64,000 bases of DNA from Methylobacterium sp. 10 (GTDB lineage Bacteria > Pseudomonadota > Alphaproteobacteria > Rhizobiales > Beijerinckiaceae). The notes beneath the pieces are model-generated. The model had not been told where the DNA came from. It saw only the letters and a list, made by a program, of their open reading frames with translations, and made no database searches. Location: the NCBI RefSeq assembly GCF_000519085.1, contig NZ_KI912577.1, positions 4,830,035 through 4,894,034 on the forward strand, written 5' to 3'. Of this stretch, positions 16,795-25,907 are shown piece after piece (within the stretch, counting starts at the first letter, position 1; each line of letters starts with the position of its first letter). Made by a program: the position numbers and the translations under genes.

Positions 16795-17748
16795 TCAGCG
16801 CGGCGCGCCGCTCGTCGCACCCGCCTCCGCCGCTCCGGCGGCCCGCGGGGCGGTTGCCGGAGCACGGCCCTGCGGGTCGTTGAAGTAGCGGAAGAAGTCC
16901 GAGTTCGGGTTGATGACGAGGCGCGTCTCCGGCCCCTTCAAGCTCGTCTCGTAGGCCTGCATCGACCGGTAGAAGGCGAAGAAATCCGCATCCTTCCCGA
17001 ATGCCTCGACGAGGATGCGGTTCCTGTCGCCGTCGCCTTGGCCGCGCAGGGTCTCGGCGGTCTGGTTGGCCTCGGAGAGCAGCACCGTCACGTCGCGGTC
17101 GGCCTTCGCCTTGATCGTCGCCGAGATCTGGTCGCCGTTGGCACGGATGTCGGCGGCCTCGCGGTTACGCTCGGTGATCATCCGCTTGTAGACGGCGGTG
17201 GAATTCTGCGCCGGCAGATCGACGCGGGTCATGCGCAGGTCGACGATCTCGACGCCGAGTTCCTTTGCCTGGGTGTTCACGTCGCCTTGGATCACGTTCA
17301 TCAGGTGCGAGCGCTCGGTCCGCACGATGGCGTCACGGGTCGAGCGGGCCAGCACGTTGCGCAGTGCCGAGTTGGTGAAGCTCGCCAGCAGCGTGTTGGC
17401 GCGCAGCACGTTGTTGGCCGATTGGTAGAAGCGCAGCGGGTCGATGATGCGATAGCGCGCGAAGGCGTCGACTTCGAGGTTCTGCCTGTCGGCGGTCAGG
17501 AGCGTCTGGACCGGAAGGTCGAGATCGAGGACGCGCTTGTCGAACAGCACGACGTTCTCGATGAAGGGGACCTTGAAGTAGAGGCCGGGCTTCTCGGTTC
17601 CCGTCTGGTTAAGGACCGTGCGGACACGGCCGAACTGGATCACCAGGGCCTGCTGCATCTGCCCGACGGTGAAGACCGAGGCGTAGAGGGCGACGGCGAT
17701 CACTGCCAGGAGGAAGACACCGCCCGTGCGAAGTGCGGAACCGTTCAT
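16795..17748 (-). CDS. hflC: HflC, modulator of FtsH protease
   Basis: 317-residue SPFH/prohibitin-family protein. A single N-terminal membrane helix (GGVFLLAVIAVALYASVF) is followed by the band-7 domain (VIQFGRVRTVLNQTGTEKPGLYFKVPF, ARYRIIDPLRFYQS, ELGVEIVDLRMTRVDLP) and a coiled coil. The tail is Ala/Pro-rich. HflC pairs with HflK to build the cage around FtsH that restrains degradation of membrane proteins. Its ATG overlaps the hflK stop (ATGA), so the two are translationally coupled. Confidence 0.95.
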   Translation of the reverse strand: MNGSALRTGGVFLLAVIAVALYASVFTVGQMQQALVIQFGRVRTVLNQTGTEKPGLYFKVPFIENVVLFDKRVLDLDLPVQTLLTADRQNLEVDAFARYRIIDPLRFYQSANNVLRANTLLASFTNSALRNVLARSTRDAIVRTERSHLMNVIQGDVNTQAKELGVEIVDLRMTRVDLPAQNSTAVYKRMITERNREAADIRANGDQISATIKAKADRDVTVLLSEANQTAETLRGQGDGDRNRILVEAFGKDADFFAFYRSMQAYETSLKGPETRLVINPNSDFFRYFNDPQGRAPATAPRAAGAAEAGATSGAPR

Positions 17749-18920
17749 CGGGCGGCTCCAGTATTGGCGTTGCGGTTGCCGAATTCGGTCAGCGGAAGCA
17801 CAGGGACGACGCCCGCGCCCGCTGCACCACCGGCCACGCCGGTTCCGTTCTGGTCGATGATGACCTTGTTGACCGAGCCCAGGACCCGCTCCATCGTTTC
17901 GAGGAAGATGCGCTCACGGCTGATCGCCGGTGCGAGCTTGTAGGATTCGTAGACCTGCTGGAAGCGGGCCGCCTGACCGGTGGCATCCGCCGTCGCCTGC
18001 GTCTTGTAGGCCTCGGCCGCCTGCACGATCTGCGAAGCCTTACCACGAGCCTGCGGAACCTCGCGGCTCGCATAGGTGCGGGCCTCGTTCTGCGCGCGCT
18101 CGGCATCCTGCTGGGCGGCGTTGACGTCGATGAAGGCGGGCCTGACATCCGGCGGCGGATTGACCGCCACGAGCTGGACCACTTCGATCCGTACGCCGGC
18201 ACCGTACTCGTCGAGGGCCTTCTGGGTGATCTCCTTGACCTCCTGGGCCACGCTCGACTGCTCGTTGGTAAGGATCGCCTGGATGTTGCGGCGACCGATC
18301 ACCTCGCGCATGGCGCTCTCGGAGATCGCCTTGATGGTGCCTTCGGGATTCTCGAGGTTGAAGACGTAGTCAGACGCTTTCGGCGGGTTGATGCGCCACT
18401 GCACCTCGAAATCGAGGTCGACGATGTTCTCGTCACCCGTGAGCATCAGGCTCTCTTCCGGCAGATCGCGGGATCGCGACTGCGACCCGACGCCGACGCG
18501 GTAGCCGATCTGGACGCTGTTCACCTGACCGACATTCGGCTTGGTCACGGCACCGATCGGATAGGGGAAATTGTAGTTCAGGCCCTGGCCCGTTGTGCTG
18601 GTGTAGCGCCCGAAGATCGTCTCGATGCCGACCTGCTGCGGTGCCACGGTGTAGAAGCCGGTGAGCAGCCACGCCGCCACCACGAGGCTACCGGCTATGG
18701 CGACACCCTTGCCACCGCCCATGGAGCCGCCGGGGATGATCCCGCGCAGACGGTCCTGGCCGCGACGGAGGATCTCTTCGAGGTCCGGAGGCGTCTTTCC
18801 GCCGCCGCCGCCACCGCCGCTACCCCACGGGCCGCCCCCGCCTCCATTGCCGCCGCCGCCACGGCCCCAGGGCCCTCCCCCGTTGCCGCCACCGCCGCCG
18901 CTTTGATTGCTCCAAGGCAT
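17745..18920 (-). CDS. hflK: HflK, modulator of FtsH protease
   Basis: 391 residues. The first 60 are a striking Gly-rich cytoplasmic segment (repeats of GGGG with N/P/W), followed by one membrane helix (VAIAGSLVVAAWLLTGFYTV), the band-7/SPFH domain (GIETIFGRYTSTTGQGLNYNFPYP, then VQWRINPPKASDYVFN and GAGVRIEVVQLVAVNPPPDVRPAF) and a helical C-terminus. It is the partner of HflC in the FtsH-restraining cage. The start is the ATG at 18920; the gene overlaps hflC by 4 bp. A Gly-rich N-terminus is usual in HflK, although this one is long. Confidence 0.95.
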   Translation of the reverse strand: MPWSNQSGGGGGNGGGPWGRGGGGNGGGGGPWGSGGGGGGGKTPPDLEEILRRGQDRLRGIIPGGSMGGGKGVAIAGSLVVAAWLLTGFYTVAPQQVGIETIFGRYTSTTGQGLNYNFPYPIGAVTKPNVGQVNSVQIGYRVGVGSQSRSRDLPEESLMLTGDENIVDLDFEVQWRINPPKASDYVFNLENPEGTIKAISESAMREVIGRRNIQAILTNEQSSVAQEVKEITQKALDEYGAGVRIEVVQLVAVNPPPDVRPAFIDVNAAQQDAERAQNEARTYASREVPQARGKASQIVQAAEAYKTQATADATGQAARFQQVYESYKLAPAISRERIFLETMERVLGSVNKVIIDQNGTGVAGGAAGAGVVPVLPLTEFGNRNANTGAAR

Positions 18921-19105
18921 GCTCGCCGATATCTCCTGCTGAGGCAGTGTCGTTCGGGGCCGACCCGGCGCGCTCTCGCCTCGGGCCGATCCGTCTCACG
19001 GTACTGAGTGTCGCCACTCCGTCCTGTCAAGGCTGGCAAGTGGGCATCGCCAAGAGGAAAGGCAACAGCGCCGAGCGCTCTTGCGCGATGCGTCGCGGCG
19101 TAGAG

Positions 19106-19615
19106 TTACCGGACCCGTTCCAGATCAACGAACGCGAAGGCGCATTCATCCCGCTCGCCGGGCGGGTGCGCGACACGCGAGACTTCGCGGAAGTCACCCG
19201 TCTCGTAGGCCGGGAACACCGTATCCCCCTCCGGGCTGATCTCCACATCGGTGAAATGGATGCGGTCGGCATGGGGCAGCGCCAGGGCATAGATCTCGCC
19301 GCCCCCCGCCACCATCAGTTCCTCGGCCTCCCCCGCCGCTGCCAGGGCGCCCGCCCAATCGTGGACGACGGCCACGTCGGCGGCCGAGAACGACCGGTCA
19401 CGGGTGAGGACGAGGATGCGCCGGCCCGGCAGCGGCCGGCCGATGGAATCGTAGGTCTTGCGGCCCATCAGGACCGGCTTGCCCATGGTCAGCGCCTTGA
19501 AGCGGCGCAGGTCGCTGCCGAGGCGCCAGATCAGGCCGTTGTCGCGGCCGATGACCCCGTTGCGGGCCACCGCCGCAATGAGGCTGACGAGAGGGCGATG
19601 GGTGCCGGGCGCCAT
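19106..19615 (-). CDS. folA: Dihydrofolate reductase
   Basis: 169 residues. The sequence starts VSLIAAVARNGVIGRDNGLIWRL, with the family's N-terminal strand and the Met20-like loop, followed by DLRRFKALTMGKPVLMGRKTYDSIG (NADPH phosphate site) and VAGGGEIYALAL. It reduces 7,8-dihydrofolate to tetrahydrofolate, regenerating the cofactor oxidised by ThyA. The ATG shares one base with the thyA stop (TGATG), so the two are coupled; together they form the thymidylate cycle. Length and motifs are typical. Confidence 0.96.
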   Translation of the reverse strand: MAPGTHRPLVSLIAAVARNGVIGRDNGLIWRLGSDLRRFKALTMGKPVLMGRKTYDSIGRPLPGRRILVLTRDRSFSAADVAVVHDWAGALAAAGEAEELMVAGGGEIYALALPHADRIHFTDVEISPEGDTVFPAYETGDFREVSRVAHPPGERDECAFAFVDLERVR

Positions 19616-20409
19616 CAGACCGCCACCGGCGCGCGGATGGCGGGATGCGGTTCATAGCCCTCGATGGCGATGTCCTCGAAACGAAAATCGAACACCGAGC
19701 GGACCTCCGGGGCGAGGACGAGGCGCGGCAGGGGACGCTGCTCCCGGGTGAGCTGCAGCCGGGCCTGTTCGAGATGGTTCACATAGAGATGGGCGTCGCC
19801 GAGGGTGTGGACGAAGTCTCCCGGCTCCAGGCCCGTCACCTGGGCGATCATCGCGGTGAGGAGCGCATAGGAGGCGATGTTGAAGGGCACGCCGAGGAAC
19901 ACGTCCGCCGAGCGCTGGTAGAGTTGGCACGAGAGCCGGCCGTCGGCGACGTAGAACTGGAACAGGCAATGGCAGGGCGCCAGCGCCATCCTGTCGAGGT
20001 CGGCCGGGTTCCAGGCCGAGACGATCAACCGGCGGGAATCGGGGTTTCGCCGTATCTCGTCCACGAGCCAGGCGATCTGGTCCACCGCGCCGCCGTCGGG
20101 CTTCGCCCACGAGCGCCATTGCTTCCCGTAGACCGGGCCGAGATCGCCGTTCGCATCGGCCCATTCGTCCCAGATCGTGACGCCGTTGGCCTGCAGGGCA
20201 CGCACGTTGGTGTCACCGGTGAGGAACCACAGCAATTCGTGGATGATCGAGCGCAGGTGCAGCTGCTTCGTCGTGACGAGGGGAAAGCCTTTCGCCAGGT
20301 CGAAGCGCATCTGGTGGCCGAAGACCGAGAGCGTCCCCGTGCCGGTCCGGTCGTCCTTGCGCGTTCCCTCGGAAAGGATGCGTTCGAGGAGCTGGTGATA
20401 CGTGTGCAT
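19615..20409 (-). CDS. thyA: Thymidylate synthase ThyA
   Basis: 264 residues, identical in length to E. coli ThyA. It makes dTMP from dUMP using methylene-THF. Visible motifs are RTGTGTLSVFGHQMRFDL, the catalytic Cys in LAPCHCLFQFYV, CQLYQRSADVFLGVPFNIASY, and HTLGDAHLYVNHLEQ. I start at the ATG at 20409 (MHTYHQLLE); a longer frame extending to 21009 runs antisense to nothing functional and overlaps the CPBP gene, so it is rejected. It is followed directly by folA on the same strand and preceded by the CPBP protease gene with a 56-bp gap. Confidence 0.97.
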   Translation of the reverse strand: MHTYHQLLERILSEGTRKDDRTGTGTLSVFGHQMRFDLAKGFPLVTTKQLHLRSIIHELLWFLTGDTNVRALQANGVTIWDEWADANGDLGPVYGKQWRSWAKPDGGAVDQIAWLVDEIRRNPDSRRLIVSAWNPADLDRMALAPCHCLFQFYVADGRLSCQLYQRSADVFLGVPFNIASYALLTAMIAQVTGLEPGDFVHTLGDAHLYVNHLEQARLQLTREQRPLPRLVLAPEVRSVFDFRFEDIAIEGYEPHPAIRAPVAV

Positions 20410-20465
20410 CGGGGTCCCGTGTTCCGTCCCCCGCGATACCGCGAACGGGGCCGCGAGGCGAGCGG

Positions 20466-21317
20466 TCAGGCGGGGCCCGGCCACAGCAAGTAGGCGACCA
20501 CGGCGAGATTGCTCCAGACGTGGAGCAGGATGCAGGGCCAGAGCCGCCCGGTCCGCCAGCGCAGCCAGCCGAGCATCAGGGCGAGGGGAATGAGCGAGAC
20601 CGGGCGGGCGATGCTGCCGACCTGGATGTGGAGCAGCACGAACAGGGCGGAGGTGGAGAGGATCGCACCCCACGGCTTGAGGAATCGCGAGGCCCGCTCG
20701 AACATCGCCCCGCGCATCAGCATTTCCTCCGCCACCGGCGCCAGCACGATGGTGAAGGCGAGCCAGCCGATCGCCCCGGTCCTGCTGAGCAGCGGCGACA
20801 GGCCGACATTGCGGCCGAACGCCATGTGGAAGACCTCCGCCGTCCCGATCACCCACAGGATGTGGAGGAACGGCCAGAGCAGCAGGATGGCGAGGAGCCG
20901 CGAGGGAGCGAGGCCCGGCGCCCCGACGGGGGTCAGCGCGAGCCTGGCGTGCCACGCATCGCCACTGGACCGGATCGCCGCGCCGATGACGATGGCGACG
21001 ATGAGGCATTGCCGCAGGATGTCGCTCGCCACCTCGCGCAGGACGAGCTGCTGCGGATACAACCGGGGGCGGCGCGCTTCGGCGGCAAAGGGGTCTATGC
21101 CCTGCAGGATGTCCGCGCCGACGCGCACGATGAGCAGGGCGGCGATGGCCGCCGCCACCATCACGAACAACGTCGCCAGGACGAGGCCGATGGCATCGCG
21201 AAAGGCGGCAATGGCGAGGCGGAGCGGCTGGCGGCGCGGCGGGCCGCCACCGGTGGCGGCCAGCATTGCGCCGATTGCCCGGTCGTCGGACAACTCCACG
21301 TCAGGATCGGGCTTCAA
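20466..21317 (-). CDS. CPBP-family intramembrane metalloprotease
   Basis: 283 residues with about seven membrane helices. The CPBP/Rce1-like motifs are present: EEMLMRG (Glu-Glu-x3-Arg) at the membrane face, a His in FVLLHIQVG, and a last-helix HVWSN (H-x3-N). These are the likely metal ligands and catalytic residues of the ABI/CAAX protease superfamily. The start is probably the TTG at 21317, which has AGAGG eight bases upstream; a GTG at 21299 is an alternative. Substrates are unknown. It precedes thyA on the same strand and is divergent from sspB. Confidence 0.87.
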   Translation of the reverse strand: MKPDPDVELSDDRAIGAMLAATGGGPPRRQPLRLAIAAFRDAIGLVLATLFVMVAAAIAALLIVRVGADILQGIDPFAAEARRPRLYPQQLVLREVASDILRQCLIVAIVIGAAIRSSGDAWHARLALTPVGAPGLAPSRLLAILLLWPFLHILWVIGTAEVFHMAFGRNVGLSPLLSRTGAIGWLAFTIVLAPVAEEMLMRGAMFERASRFLKPWGAILSTSALFVLLHIQVGSIARPVSLIPLALMLGWLRWRTGRLWPCILLHVWSNLAVVAYLLWPGPA

Positions 21318-21589
21318 AAGCGACGCCTCTCCCTCTATATTCCTTTCGTTCGGTCGAGAGGCCGAACTGGGTGCCTGACAATCTTCGGCGAAGGCCGCTC
21401 GATCCCGGCGCTTTCACCAGAATCCCGGGTACGTGGATACGGTGTCAATTCACCACTCCCCGTGGAGACCACGGTGGAAACGGCGCGATTGAAACCGGTG
21501 CCCAAGTCCGGCAAGCCTTCACGTCAATTCACCGACCCGGTGCGCCGTCGGCGCGACATTCCGGCAGGTGCCGGGCAAAGCGACAAGCG

Positions 21590-22234
21590 ATGGCAGACGA
21601 TCTCATCCGTTACGACCTCCTGGTTCAGGATGCCCTGCGCGGCGTCGTGCGCAAGGTGTTGACCGACGCGGCCCGCGAAGGTCTCGCCGGGGAGCACCAT
21701 TTCTACGTGTCGTTCCGGACGGAGGCGCCGGGGGTGCGGATGTCGCAGCGCCTGAGGGAGAAGTATCCCCAGGACATGACCATCGTCCTCCAGCACCAGT
21801 TCTGGGATCTCGGCGTCACCGAGCATTCCTTCGAGGTCGGCTTGTCCTTCTCCGGCGTTCCCGAGCGCCTGCTCGTGCCGTTCGACGCCTTGAGCGGGTT
21901 CTTCGACCCGTCGGTCCAGTTCGGCCTCAAGTTCGACCTGAACGAGACGGCGGACGAGGACGCGCAGGACGATGCGCCGCAACCTCCCGGCACGAAGAAC
22001 GCCGCGCGTGGTGCTGCCTCCGAGCCGAGCGAGATCATGCCGAAGGGCAATGCCGTCTCGGCGATCGGCGCCAGCGTCCCCAAGCTCCTGCCCGCGCAGG
22101 GCGCGAGCCAGAACCTCGACAAGACGGACGAGGGCGCGGACGGGAAGTCGGCCCGTCCGGCGGCCAAGAAGACCGAAGGCGGCGAGGCCGGTGCCGAGGT
22201 CGTCAGCCTCGACGCGTTCCGCAAGAAGAGCTGA
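21590..22234 (+). CDS. sspB: SspB family ClpXP protease adaptor
   Basis: 214 residues from the ATG at 21590. The SspB-alpha fold is visible: IRYDLLVQDALRGVVRKVLTDAAREGL, HHFYVSFRTEAPGVRMSQRL, MTIVLQHQFWDLGV and the GVPERLLVPFDALSGFFDPSVQFGL stretch. A long Ala/Pro/Lys-rich linker leads to the C-terminal VVSLDAFRKK tail that should dock on ClpX. SspB tethers ssrA-tagged and other substrates, such as cell-cycle factors in Caulobacter, to ClpXP. It converges with the P450 gene. Confidence 0.92.
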   Translation: MADDLIRYDLLVQDALRGVVRKVLTDAAREGLAGEHHFYVSFRTEAPGVRMSQRLREKYPQDMTIVLQHQFWDLGVTEHSFEVGLSFSGVPERLLVPFDALSGFFDPSVQFGLKFDLNETADEDAQDDAPQPPGTKNAARGAASEPSEIMPKGNAVSAIGASVPKLLPAQGASQNLDKTDEGADGKSARPAAKKTEGGEAGAEVVSLDAFRKKS

Positions 22235-22285
22235 GGTTAGGGGCGCTTCACTACGTCTCGCGCTGGGCTCCGGCCGCAGCGGGTG

Positions 22286-23680
22286 TCATGTCCGCCGCTC
22301 CACCTCCATCCGCAAGCCGTGTTCGGGGCGCAGTGTCACCCGCTGCAGCGGCGTGACGGGGGCGTGGTCGGGCGCCACCGAGAAGCGCGCGGCGCGGGCG
22401 ATATGCGCCAGGACGATCACTGCTTCCTGCAGCGAAAAGCTCTGGCCGATGCAGACGCGCGGTCCCGCGCCGAACGGCAGGTAGGAGAAGCGCTGAACCG
22501 CAGCCCTGTTCTCGGGCAGGAAGCGCTCCGGCACGAACGCCTCCGGATCGTCCCATAGGGTGCGGTGGCGGTGGAGCACATAGGGCGCCACCATGATGAG
22601 CGAGCCCTTGGGGATCTTGATCCTGCCGATCCGGTCCTCCGCGATCGCCTGCCGGCTCAGGAACGGCACCGGCGGGAACAGCCGCATCGTCTCTTCCATC
22701 ACAGCCTTGGTGTAGGGCAGCGCGTCGGCATCAAACCCGTCGCCCTGCACCGCATCGACCTCGCGCTCGACGCAGGCCCGGGCCTCGTGATCCTGTGACA
22801 GGCAGTAGAGCGCCCAGGTGAGCGCGTTTGCCGTGGTCTCATGACCGGCGGCGATGAAGGTGACGATGTTGGCCCTCACCTCGAAATCGCTCAGGCCCTT
22901 GCCGGTTTCCGGATCCTGCGCCTGAAGCAGCAGGGTCAGGAGGTCGGAGGGTGCCGTCCCGGCGTCGAGCTGGGTGCGCCGACGCGCGATGAGGGCATTC
23001 ACCACCTCCTCGAAGAAGCGGATCGCCGGCCGCGCCCGGAGGCGACCGATGCGCGGCACGAAGGCGGGCACGCCGAACACGTCCATCGGATCCACCGGCC
23101 CGACCGATTCGAGAAAGCGCGTGATGGCGCGGCCCAGCGCATCGGGGTCGCTGGAGAGACCTTCGGTGAAAATGGTCCTCTCCAGCACGTCGAGGGTGAC
23201 GCGGGTCATCTCCAGCGCCACGTCCACGGTGGTGGCATCGCGCCGGGCGAGGCGACGGCCGATCCGAGCGCCGGCCTCGTTCATGGGGGCGGCGAAGCCG
23301 AGGACGTGGCGGGCGGAGAAGATTGGCGCCAGGGTACGCCGTTGCAGCTTCCACTCCTCGCCCTCCGCCGTGAGGAGGCCGTTGCCGAGGCCCGGCGCGA
23401 GCACCCGGCGCTGCAGGTCGTCCTTGCGGTAATTGGCGGCGTTCTCCACGAACAGATAGCGGATCAGGGCCGGGTCGCTGACCACGGTGACGCGGCCCAT
23501 GGCGCCTTCGCGCGCCACCACGGGCTCCACGAAATGCTCGTCGAGCCAGGTGGTGATCGGGTTGGCACGCACGGCCTTGAGGAAGGCGAACAACCCCGGC
23601 TGTTCGCGCCGGGGGCGCGGGACGACGGGGCGGAAGCGTGGAACGGTGTCGGGCTCCAGGGTCGCGGCGTCCAAAGGCAT
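22286..23680 (-). CDS. Cytochrome P450
   Basis: 464 residues from the ATG at 23680. All P450 landmarks are present: the I-helix oxygen-binding AGHETTANAL, the K-helix ExxR in EETMRLFPPVPFLSRQA, a PERFLPEN meander and the heme loop FGAGPRVCIGQ with the axial Cys at about residue 410. There is no membrane anchor, so it is a soluble bacterial monooxygenase. The sequence style (FPPVPFLSR, PKGSLIMVAPYVLHRH) resembles CYP102/CYP4-like fatty-acid or terpene hydroxylases, but the substrate cannot be told. No ferredoxin or reductase gene is adjacent. It is divergent from fumC across 138 bp. Confidence 0.95.
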   Translation of the reverse strand: MPLDAATLEPDTVPRFRPVVPRPRREQPGLFAFLKAVRANPITTWLDEHFVEPVVAREGAMGRVTVVSDPALIRYLFVENAANYRKDDLQRRVLAPGLGNGLLTAEGEEWKLQRRTLAPIFSARHVLGFAAPMNEAGARIGRRLARRDATTVDVALEMTRVTLDVLERTIFTEGLSSDPDALGRAITRFLESVGPVDPMDVFGVPAFVPRIGRLRARPAIRFFEEVVNALIARRRTQLDAGTAPSDLLTLLLQAQDPETGKGLSDFEVRANIVTFIAAGHETTANALTWALYCLSQDHEARACVEREVDAVQGDGFDADALPYTKAVMEETMRLFPPVPFLSRQAIAEDRIGRIKIPKGSLIMVAPYVLHRHRTLWDDPEAFVPERFLPENRAAVQRFSYLPFGAGPRVCIGQSFSLQEAVIVLAHIARAARFSVAPDHAPVTPLQRVTLRPEHGLRMEVERRT

Positions 23681-23818
23681 CGGCAATCGTCCTCGCTTCG
23701 TCCCGGACGGTGCCTGACTCCGGCACGGACCTGTGACGCCTTTGAAAGAAAGCACCATCGCGGTTTTCAGCCGCACCGTTTAAGTAGGGCCGCAGACCCC
23801 GCCATCTAAGAGGCCACG

Positions 23819-25243
23819 ATGTCGCCGCTCGAAAGCCCCACCGAAACGTCCGCTACCCGGACCGAGTCCGACACGTTCGGCCCCATCGAGGTTCCGGCCC
23901 ATCGCTACTGGGGCGCGCAGACCCAGCGCTCGATCCAGAATTTCAAGATCGGCACCGAGAAGATGCCGGCCCCCCTCGTCCATGCGCTGGGCATGGTGAA
24001 GCAGGCCGCCGCCCTGGTGAACCAGGATCTCGGCGCCCTCGACCCGAAGGTGGCCCAGGCCGTGGCCGCGTCCGCTGCCGAGGTGGTGTCCGGCGAGCAC
24101 GACCAGGAATTCCCCCTCGTGGTGTGGCAGACGGGCTCGGGCACCCAGTCGAACATGAACGCCAACGAGGTCATCGCGAGTCTGGCCAACGAGCTGCTCG
24201 GGGGCAAGCGCGGCGGCAAGTCGCCGGTCCATCCCAACGACCACGTCAATCGCGGCCAATCCTCCAACGACGTGTTCCCCACTGCGATGCACATCGCGGT
24301 CTCGCGCGAGATCAACGACCGTCTGCTCCCCTCTCTGAAGCACCTGCACGACGCGCTCCAGGCCAAGTCCGAGGCGTTCTCGTCCATCGTCAAGATTGGC
24401 CGCACCCACCTGCAGGACGCGACGCCCGTCTCCCTCGGCCAGGAATTTTCCGGCTACGTCGCGCAGGTGGCGCTGGGCACCGAGCGGGTGAAGGCGACGC
24501 TTCCGGGCGTGCTGGCGCTGGCCCAGGGTGGTACGGCGGTCGGCACCGGCCTCAACGCCCATCCGGAATTCGCCGAAAAGTTCGCGGCCAAGGTCGCCGA
24601 GCTGACCGGCCTGCCCTTCACCTCGGCCGCCAACAAGTTCGAGGCCCTGGCCACCCACGACGCCCTCGTCTTCACGCAAGGCGCGCTGTCCGCCCTGGCG
24701 GCGGGCCTGTTCAAGATCGCCCAGGACATCCGCTTCCTCGGCTCCGGCCCGCGCTCGGGCCTCGGTGAACTCTCCCTGCCGGAGAACGAGCCGGGCTCGT
24801 CGATCATGCCGGGCAAGGTCAACCCGACGCAGTGCGAGGCCCTGACCATGGTCTGCGCCCAGGTGATCGGCAACGGCACCACCGTGAGCTTCGCCGGCTC
24901 GCAGGGCAATTTCGAGCTCAACGTGTTCAAGCCCGTCATCGCCAACGCGGTGCTGCAATCGATCCGCATCCTCGCCGATGCGGCCGTGAGCTTCGCCGAC
25001 AATTGCGTCGTCGGGATCAAGGCCAACGAGGACAAGATCGCCGACCTGATGAGCCGCTCGCTCATGCTGGTGACGGCGCTCGCCCCCTCCATCGGCTACG
25101 ACAAGGCCGCCGAGATCGCCAAGACCGCGCACAAGCGCGGCACCACCCTGAAGGAAGAGGCCCTGCGTCTCGGCTACGTCACGGAGGAGGAGTTCGACCG
25201 CGTCGTCCGCCCCGAGACCATGCTGGCGCCAAGCGTCGATTAA
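23819..25243 (+). CDS. fumC: Class II fumarate hydratase FumC
   Basis: 474 residues. It hydrates fumarate to L-malate in the TCA cycle. The sequence has the class-II signature SSIMPGKVNPTQ, the N-terminal GPIEVPAHRYWGAQTQRS, SGTQSNMNANEV and IGRTHLQDATPVSLGQEF. Class II enzymes are iron-free and oxygen stable. The ATG at 23819 has GAGGCCACG upstream. It is probably monocistronic, although the DUF4169 gene starts 27 bp after its stop and may be co-transcribed. Confidence 0.97.
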   Translation: MSPLESPTETSATRTESDTFGPIEVPAHRYWGAQTQRSIQNFKIGTEKMPAPLVHALGMVKQAAALVNQDLGALDPKVAQAVAASAAEVVSGEHDQEFPLVVWQTGSGTQSNMNANEVIASLANELLGGKRGGKSPVHPNDHVNRGQSSNDVFPTAMHIAVSREINDRLLPSLKHLHDALQAKSEAFSSIVKIGRTHLQDATPVSLGQEFSGYVAQVALGTERVKATLPGVLALAQGGTAVGTGLNAHPEFAEKFAAKVAELTGLPFTSAANKFEALATHDALVFTQGALSALAAGLFKIAQDIRFLGSGPRSGLGELSLPENEPGSSIMPGKVNPTQCEALTMVCAQVIGNGTTVSFAGSQGNFELNVFKPVIANAVLQSIRILADAAVSFADNCVVGIKANEDKIADLMSRSLMLVTALAPSIGYDKAAEIAKTAHKRGTTLKEEALRLGYVTEEEFDRVVRPETMLAPSVD

Positions 25244-25270
25244 ACGAAGCGTCGAATGACGGGGAAGCTC

Positions 25271-25462
25271 ATGGCCGAGATCATCAACCTGCGCTCGGTC
25301 CGCAAGGGCAAGGCGCGGGCCGAGAAGGAGGCGAAGGCGGAGGACAACCGCATCGCCTTCGGCCGGCCGAAGAAGGCCAAGACCCTGGCCGAGGCCAAGA
25401 AGGCCATCGAGTTCTCGCGCCACGAGGGTCACAAGCTCGTGGGGCCGGATCCGGACAGGTGA
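25271..25462 (+). CDS. DUF4169 family small basic protein
   Basis: 63 residues, extremely rich in Lys, Arg, Ala and Glu (INLRSVRKGKARAEKEAKAEDNRIAFGRPKKAK, then FSRHEGHKLVG). This is the pattern of the alphaproteobacterial DUF4169 family. I start at the ATG at 25271; a GTG/ATG slightly upstream would add five residues. In related genomes it lies next to fumC and a ribbon-helix-helix gene, as here. The function is unknown; composition suggests nucleic-acid binding. Confidence 0.85.
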   Translation: MAEIINLRSVRKGKARAEKEAKAEDNRIAFGRPKKAKTLAEAKKAIEFSRHEGHKLVGPDPDR

Positions 25463-25483
25463 CGACCCTAATGCGCTCGCAAG

Positions 25484-25680
25484 TCTCCCCTCCCCCCTCT
25501 GCGGGGGAGGGTGGCCCTCGCGTCAGCGAGGGTCGGGAGAGGGGAGCGCCGTATCCGGAGAGGTCGCCCCCTCTCCCGCCTGCTCCGCAGGCACCCTCCC
25601 CCGCACCACGTCGGGCCTGCCCGACTTGGCCAGCCAAAGACGGATCTCGGGCAAGCCCGAGGTCCGTGGGGGGAGGGTTG
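25484..25680. repeat. REP-like palindromic intergenic repeat cluster
   Basis: Two inverted copies of a G-rich unit lie here: TGCGGGGGAGGGTG...GGGAGAGGGG at 25500-25544, and its reverse complement CCCCTCTCCC...CACCCTCCCCCGCA at 25568-25605. Each has its own central hairpin. A third, partial copy ends in GGGGGGAGGG near 25669-25678. The arrangement is that of a BIME/REP-type element between two small genes. Confidence 0.7.
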
Positions 25681-25688
25681 CGCGCCCG

Positions 25689-25904
25689 ATGACCACCGGC
25701 ACCACCAAACGCTCGGTGATGATCGCCGGTCACCGCACCAGCGTGTCGTTGGAGACGCCGTTCTGGGAGGCGCTGCGCGAGATCGCCGCCGCCCGTGAAC
25801 AGTCGGTCCAGGTGCTGATCGGCGAGATCGACGAGGCGCGGGGGGCGCAGAACCTGTCGTCGGCGATCCGGGTGTTCGTCCTGAACGCCGTACGCCGGGC
25901 CTGA
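25689..25904 (+). CDS. Ribbon-helix-helix domain protein
   Basis: 71 residues from the ATG at 25689. The whole protein is an RHH_4-like DNA-binding fold: a beta strand (RSVMIAGHRTSVSLETPFW) followed by two helices (EALREIAAAREQSVQVLIGEIDEAR, then NLSSAIRVFVLNAVRRA). Such proteins act as dimeric repressors. It lies downstream of the DUF4169 gene, separated by the REP-like cluster, and converges with glcF (3-bp gap). The targets are unknown. Confidence 0.85.
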   Translation: MTTGTTKRSVMIAGHRTSVSLETPFWEALREIAAAREQSVQVLIGEIDEARGAQNLSSAIRVFVLNAVRRA

Positions 25905-25907
25905 GCG

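Noticed and set aside
19615..21009. 464-residue thyA with a long N-terminal extension
   Set aside because: The extension is a shadow of the CPBP gene; the ATG at 20409 gives the exact family length.
23780..25432. 550-codon minus-strand frame
   Set aside because: Antisense to fumC; no recognisable domain, no ribosome-binding site, composition of a GC-rich shadow frame.
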